Positions 63,101 to 64,000 of a DNA stretch of 64,000 nucleotides are shown piece after piece. The notes under the pieces were generated by a model that had not been told where the DNA came from, searched no databases, and was given only the letters and a program-made list of their open reading frames with translations. The stretch is from contig CAXXSS010000001.1 in NCBI GenBank assembly GCA_963676865.2, forward strand, positions 3,038,001-3,102,000, written 5' to 3'. The position numbers and the translations under genes were made by a program. The DNA comes from JAAYUD01 sp963676865 (GTDB lineage Bacteria; Bacteroidota; Bacteroidia; Bacteroidales; Bacteroidaceae). Numbering within the stretch: the stretch's first letter is position 1; the number at the start of each line of letters is the position of its first letter.

Positions 63101-64000
63101 GCCATTGGACGGAACATCTTTCCTTCGATACCTGCCAATGTCATGATGGGAATGTATACAATCAGAATAATGATCTGCCCGAAGGTAGCAGAACTCATCA
63201 TTCGTTTGGCCGATTGAAATACCGTTTCGTCCATTTGTGACTGACTAATGCGGGACGTCCCGGTATTCGTCTTTAGTCGTTCTGCTATATGGGCCACCGC
63301 ATTTTCGACTATAATGACGGCCCCATCTACTATTAACCCAAAGTCAATAGCTCCTAAACTCATCAGATTACCCGAAATCCCAAATAAACTCATCATTGAT
63401 ACAGCGAATAGCATAGCGAGCGGTATGACGGATGCTACAATAAATCCGGCTCTCATATTTCCTAAAAAGAGCACTAGGATGAAAATAACGATAAGTGCCC
63501 CCTCAATAAGATTTCGAGAAACAGTACCTATGGTGCGGTTTACTAAATCAGAACGGTTTAGAAACGGTTGCACGGTGATGCCTTCGGGTAGTGACTTTTG
63601 AATGACTTTCATTCGATTTTCAACATTTTTAATCACCTCTTTAGCATTCGCATTTTTCAACATCATAACAACGCCACCTACAGCTTCCTCTTTGTCTACA
63701 ATAAAGGCGCCATAGCGAGTTGCATTGCCGTAACGTACATCCGCCAAGTCTTTGATAAGTATTGGTATACCCGAACGATTGCTTTGTACGACTATATTCC
63801 CAATGTCCTCGAGTGATTTGACCAATCCGATACCTCGAATGAAATAAGCGGCATGATTCTTTTCGATATATGCACTTCCTGTATTTTCATTATTGCGTTC
63901 CAGGGCTTTGAATATATCGTCAAGCGAGAGTCCTAAACTCTTCATTCGTTCGGGATTGACGGCGATTTCGTATTGTTTGACGAAGCCGCCATAACTATTA
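60166..64000 (-). CDS. CusA/CzcA-type metal RND pump fused to TolC, 5' end outside window
   Basis: Over 1270 codons in the window. The ATG at 63945 is internal: the frame continues to the edge with CzcA-like KQYEIAVNPERMKSLGLS. The RND part shows GAIDFGLIVDGAVIIVENAVAH (D-F-G-xxx-D-G-A of the heavy-metal subgroup) and GIAVLNGIVLISEFNQL. After the last span a signal-peptide-like segment (TILLLVLGISAGKISAQ) leads into about 390 residues of TolC-like outer membrane channel (LHDAIQLALDSN ... SYREGEISYAEYIVNVSRALDIKQNY). Fused pump and channel are known in Bacteroidetes. Substrate (Cu/Ag or Co/Zn/Cd) not settled. Confidence 0.93.
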   Translation of the reverse strand, partial: NSYGGFVKQYEIAVNPERMKSLGLSLDDIFKALERNNENTGSAYIEKNHAAYFIRGIGLVKSLEDIGNIVVQSNRSGIPILIKDLADVRYGNATRYGAFIVDKEEAVGGVVMMLKNANAKEVIKNVENRMKVIQKSLPEGITVQPFLNRSDLVNRTIGTVSRNLIEGALIVIFILVLFLGNMRAGFIVASVIPLAMLFAVSMMSLFGISGNLMSLGAIDFGLIVDGAVIIVENAVAHIAERLKTNTGTSRISQSQMDETVFQSAKRMMSSATFGQIIILIVYIPIMTLAGIEGKMFRPMAQVVTFALIGAAVLSLTYVPMMSALCLKKTESRKSKISGNLMKAINKGFNPIILYALKHKLSVTLTAIALFIGSLLLFSRFGGEFVPQLEEGDLAAGVVTLQGGSLSNTIEEVKKANQILLKFPEVKHVVCKVGAGEIPTDPTPLETGDYIITLKDKSEWTTARTREGLIEKMDEALKPIAGVQFEFQQPIQMRQNELISGSKQDIAVKIFGDDLATLTDKANEVKRLIQNISGIEDINIEKVTGLEQIEINYNRERLAQYGLSVNDVSEVLRTAFAGNQAGIVYDGEKRFGLVVRLAKDYRSNLDDIRNLTIPLPRGGQLPIEQVASVAIKEGPAQISRENTRRRITIGFNVRNNDVESVINEVQNRIDSKVKMPTGYYVSYGGQFQNLQEAKLRLAIAVPIALILIFILLYFAFRSVKEALLIYTAVPMSVIGGILALWIRGMNFSISAGIGFIALFGIAVLNGIVLISEFNQLEKGGMKDIRERVLTGLKTRLRPVLITASAASLGFFPMAISTSAGAEVQKPLATVVIGGLISATLLTLIVLPIFYMYFSTFSFKKIFKPRSTKVLTILLLVLGISAGKISAQQRIQLHDAIQLALDSNYTVRSQVYNVQMNKTLKGSSFDFPKTEFATGYGKLNSYTNDNSIGVSQSFAFPTVYANRYKLAEANVKDSQWSLENTKLEIATQTKRLYWQLVYLRSRQQLLTYQDSLYSELLKAAEARAKTGETKQLETMSAKSQYLEAHNRLTQIESDIQICIQRLQTLLNCKRSILPADDILKQLSFDTATYDSAVNNNPLTGQARQRIETSIMEKKLEKSMMLPDFSIGLSSMTIRGEQNVNGTSRYFGSGYRFNSIQIGISLPLFYSSFKSKIKAAKIKEQIAITEHTGISKNLSSEYHSLLSEYGKQQANIGFYEKQAVPEAELIIRQATQSYREGEISYAEYIVNVSRALDIKQNYINALNSNNQTVISLESITGKNF

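Overview
The window is a Bacteroidales chromosome segment, most likely Bacteroides or a close relative. Evidence: a SusC/SusD pair under a FecR/ECF-sigma switch, a fused CusA-TolC pump, a KamA-family protein, a FloA/NfeD operon, a C69 dipeptidase, and many promoters matching the Bacteroides form TTTG-N19-21-TAnnTTTG. There are no rRNA, tRNA or CRISPR loci. Genus and species are inferred, not proven.

Layout. 1-13.7 kb: the 3' part of a C69 dipeptidase, a MATE exporter, a lipoprotein/CapA-NlpC pair, metY divergent from an Lrp regulator, a dicarboxylate/amino-acid symporter, menC-menE (overlapping ATGA), a DUF4886-thioredoxin fusion, and a sigma factor with its membrane partner. 14.2-15.7 kb: an intact IS3-family (IS150-like) element with a canonical A_AAA_AAC frameshift site. 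16.4-24.7 kb: a YqaE peptide, an AcrAB-TolC type RND operon, an isochorismatase-like hydrolase, a nucleotide-sugar-epimerase-like protein fused to a lipocalin, and a superoxide reductase. 25-31.6 kb: KamA-family radical SAM protein, GNAT, YjbQ, TerB-DnaJ, DUF169 and small conserved proteins. 32.6-38 kb: TPR/PD40-NfeD-FloA, a nucleoside phosphorylase and mnmE.

38-47.8 kb looks like an AT-rich accessory island. It holds a DUF2971 protein, an acetyltransferase, a membrane-anchored UvrD-like helicase with a nuclease-like insertion, a second SF1 helicase fused to a DUF2726 nuclease-like domain, a HipA remnant, other gene scraps, and an HU-like gene broken by frameshifts and a hairpin insertion. 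47.8-57.6 kb is a cell-surface-signalling locus: two tandem 190-aa ECF sigma genes, fecR, susC (with STN domain), susD and a secreted phosphodiesterase, all on the minus strand. The end of the window holds a chorismatase/RidA-like protein and a CusB/CusA-TolC heavy-metal efflux system running off the edge.

The most unusual signal is non-coding. Several intergenic regions carry arrays of short palindromic cores (AACGTT/ACGTAT, GACGTC, CATATG) spaced almost exactly 22 bp apart, i.e. two helical turns. Different arrays use different core sequences but keep the 22-bp spacing. Related elements recur at about 2.9, 10.9, 16.1, 31.9, 43.1 and 56.8 kb. At 56.8 kb one lies in a block of about 220 bp that separates two repeat segments which directly abut at the sister sigma copy, consistent with a mobile or insertable element.
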